Source of the DNA: Labilibaculum sp.
GTDB lineage: Bacteria > Bacteroidota > Bacteroidia > Bacteroidales > Marinifilaceae
DNA length: 6,022 nt
NCBI GenBank assembly: GCA_016743925.1
Contig: JADGFH010000383.1
Coordinates: 1 to 6,022, forward strand
Direction: 5' to 3'
Shown: piece by piece, positions 5,357-6,022 of the stretch
Position numbering within the stretch: the first letter of the stretch is position 1
Layout of the letters: each line of letters starts with the position of its first letter
The notes under the pieces: model-generated
What the model was told of the DNA's origin: nothing
Databases searched by the model: none
Seen by the model: the letters and a program-made list of their open reading frames with translations, nothing else
Made by a program: the position numbers and the translations under genes

Positions 5357-6022
5357 TTATTTAGTGTTGATCTTACATTCTATTAAGATCTTTTGAATGT
5401 CGTTGTAGATTCTGTTTCTATTGTTTTCCAGGACTTTCTCTTTATCATCAAACTCATAAATCGTAGGTATGGGCTGGTAGTTTATTTCTTCCCTTTTAAT
5501 AGCTTCCGTATCCATCTGAATCAAACTGTTAAAATTCTTTTGCTGAATCTGCTCGTCAAAATTATCTGCTACCTGACCCACCATATAGCCTTGTGGTAGT
5601 GTGGCAATCTTGCCTTCAGGAACCAGAAAATCCATTTGGGTAGAAAATGAGGTAGATTGAGAGTTACTGTTAATATTTATGGATTGCCTCTCCTGAAGAA
5701 TTTTCCCCATTCGATTTTGTATAAATCGGGCGGTCTCTCCTACGGATTGACCTGCGAAAAGGTTTCCAATATTTGTCAGGATAGCATTAGCCTGCTCCTT
5801 GCCGTAATCTCTAATCAGCTGAGCTATGGTTTGAATTCCCAATAGGGTTGAGATTCGATTACTTCTGGCTGTTGCAATCAAAGTATCCAAACCTCTAAAA
5901 TAGATGGTTGCTAGTTCATCAAAAATCAAGGAGGATTTGTGTTGTCCCTTACGATTGATCACCTTAAGCATTCTTGTCATATATAGGGACAGTACAGCTC
6001 CATACATTTCAATTCGAAGTGG
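5357..6022 (-). CDS. mobC: MobC type IV coupling protein (VirD4/TraG-like), C-terminal part, cut by the window edge
   Basis: 221 visible residues. The frame stays open past the Met codon at 6007-6005 to the right edge (upstream residues PLRIE), so the true start is outside and the N-terminal membrane helices and Walker A motif are missing from view. Coupling proteins are inner-membrane ATPases that bring the relaxosome to the type IV secretion channel. Visible signatures are the Walker B motif 'SSLIFDELA' (visible residues 30-38, Asp35-Glu36), the RecA-fold segment 'ATARSNRISTLLGIQTIAQL' with Gln64, and 'NIGNLFAGQSVGETARFI' (84-101). A polar tail follows, ending in CKINTK. Members of this family are usually about 600-700 residues, so roughly a third is seen. 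It lies upstream of the DUF3945 gene by 30 bases and probably heads, or is within, the mob operon. Confidence 0.92.
   Translation of the reverse strand, partial: PLRIEMYGAVLSLYMTRMLKVINRKGQHKSSLIFDELATIYFRGLDTLIATARSNRISTLLGIQTIAQLIRDYGKEQANAILTNIGNLFAGQSVGETARFIQNRMGKILQERQSININSNSQSTSFSTQMDFLVPEGKIATLPQGYMVGQVADNFDEQIQQKNFNSLIQMDTEAIKREEINYQPIPTIYEFDDKEKVLENNRNRIYNDIQKILIECKINTK

Noticed and set aside
5357..6007. A complete 216-residue protein starting at the Met codon at 6007.
   Set aside because: The frame is open upstream to the window edge and the protein lacks the Walker A motif and membrane helices of coupling proteins, so this Met is internal and the gene is partial.

Overview
The window looks like part of a mobilizable genomic island or integrated element in a member of the Bacteroidota. 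The evidence is a mobilization gene set of the Bacteroidota MobA/MobB/MobC type, a DUF4099/DUF3945 protein of the kind common on conjugative elements of this phylum, start codons without strong Shine-Dalgarno sequences, and a promoter-like TTTG-N19-TAnnTTT match. Genus and species cannot be read from the window.

Layout. Bases 1-250 hold a rho-independent terminator for something upstream, a candidate promoter and a small palindrome. Bases 251-2801 (+ strand) hold two genes one base apart: a cytoplasmic protein resembling the NdpA/YejK nucleoid-associated family, and an unrecognised 493-residue protein with a large soluble N-terminal region and three predicted membrane helices near its C-terminus. 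A terminator-like hairpin follows at about 2914-2940. Bases 2802-3140 are a non-coding convergent junction that also holds a long imperfect inverted repeat at 3041-3099. From 6022 down to 3141 (- strand) a compact unit reads, in transcription order: the C-terminal part of the coupling protein MobC (cut by the window edge), the DUF4099/DUF3945 protein, a 68-codon hydrophobic ORF overlapping two perfect hairpins (candidate oriT), the relaxosome accessory protein MobA, and the relaxase MobB.

How it works together. MobA and MobB would form the relaxosome at an oriT, probably the hairpin region just upstream of mobA. MobC would deliver the nicked strand to a type IV secretion channel, encoded outside the window or by a helper element. 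The AT-rich gene pair facing the mob unit looks like cargo. The coupling of a putative DNA-associated protein to a membrane protein, beside transfer genes, is the arrangement expected of a two-component anti-phage or anti-plasmid system. That function is inference only, and the pair is the most interesting object in the window.
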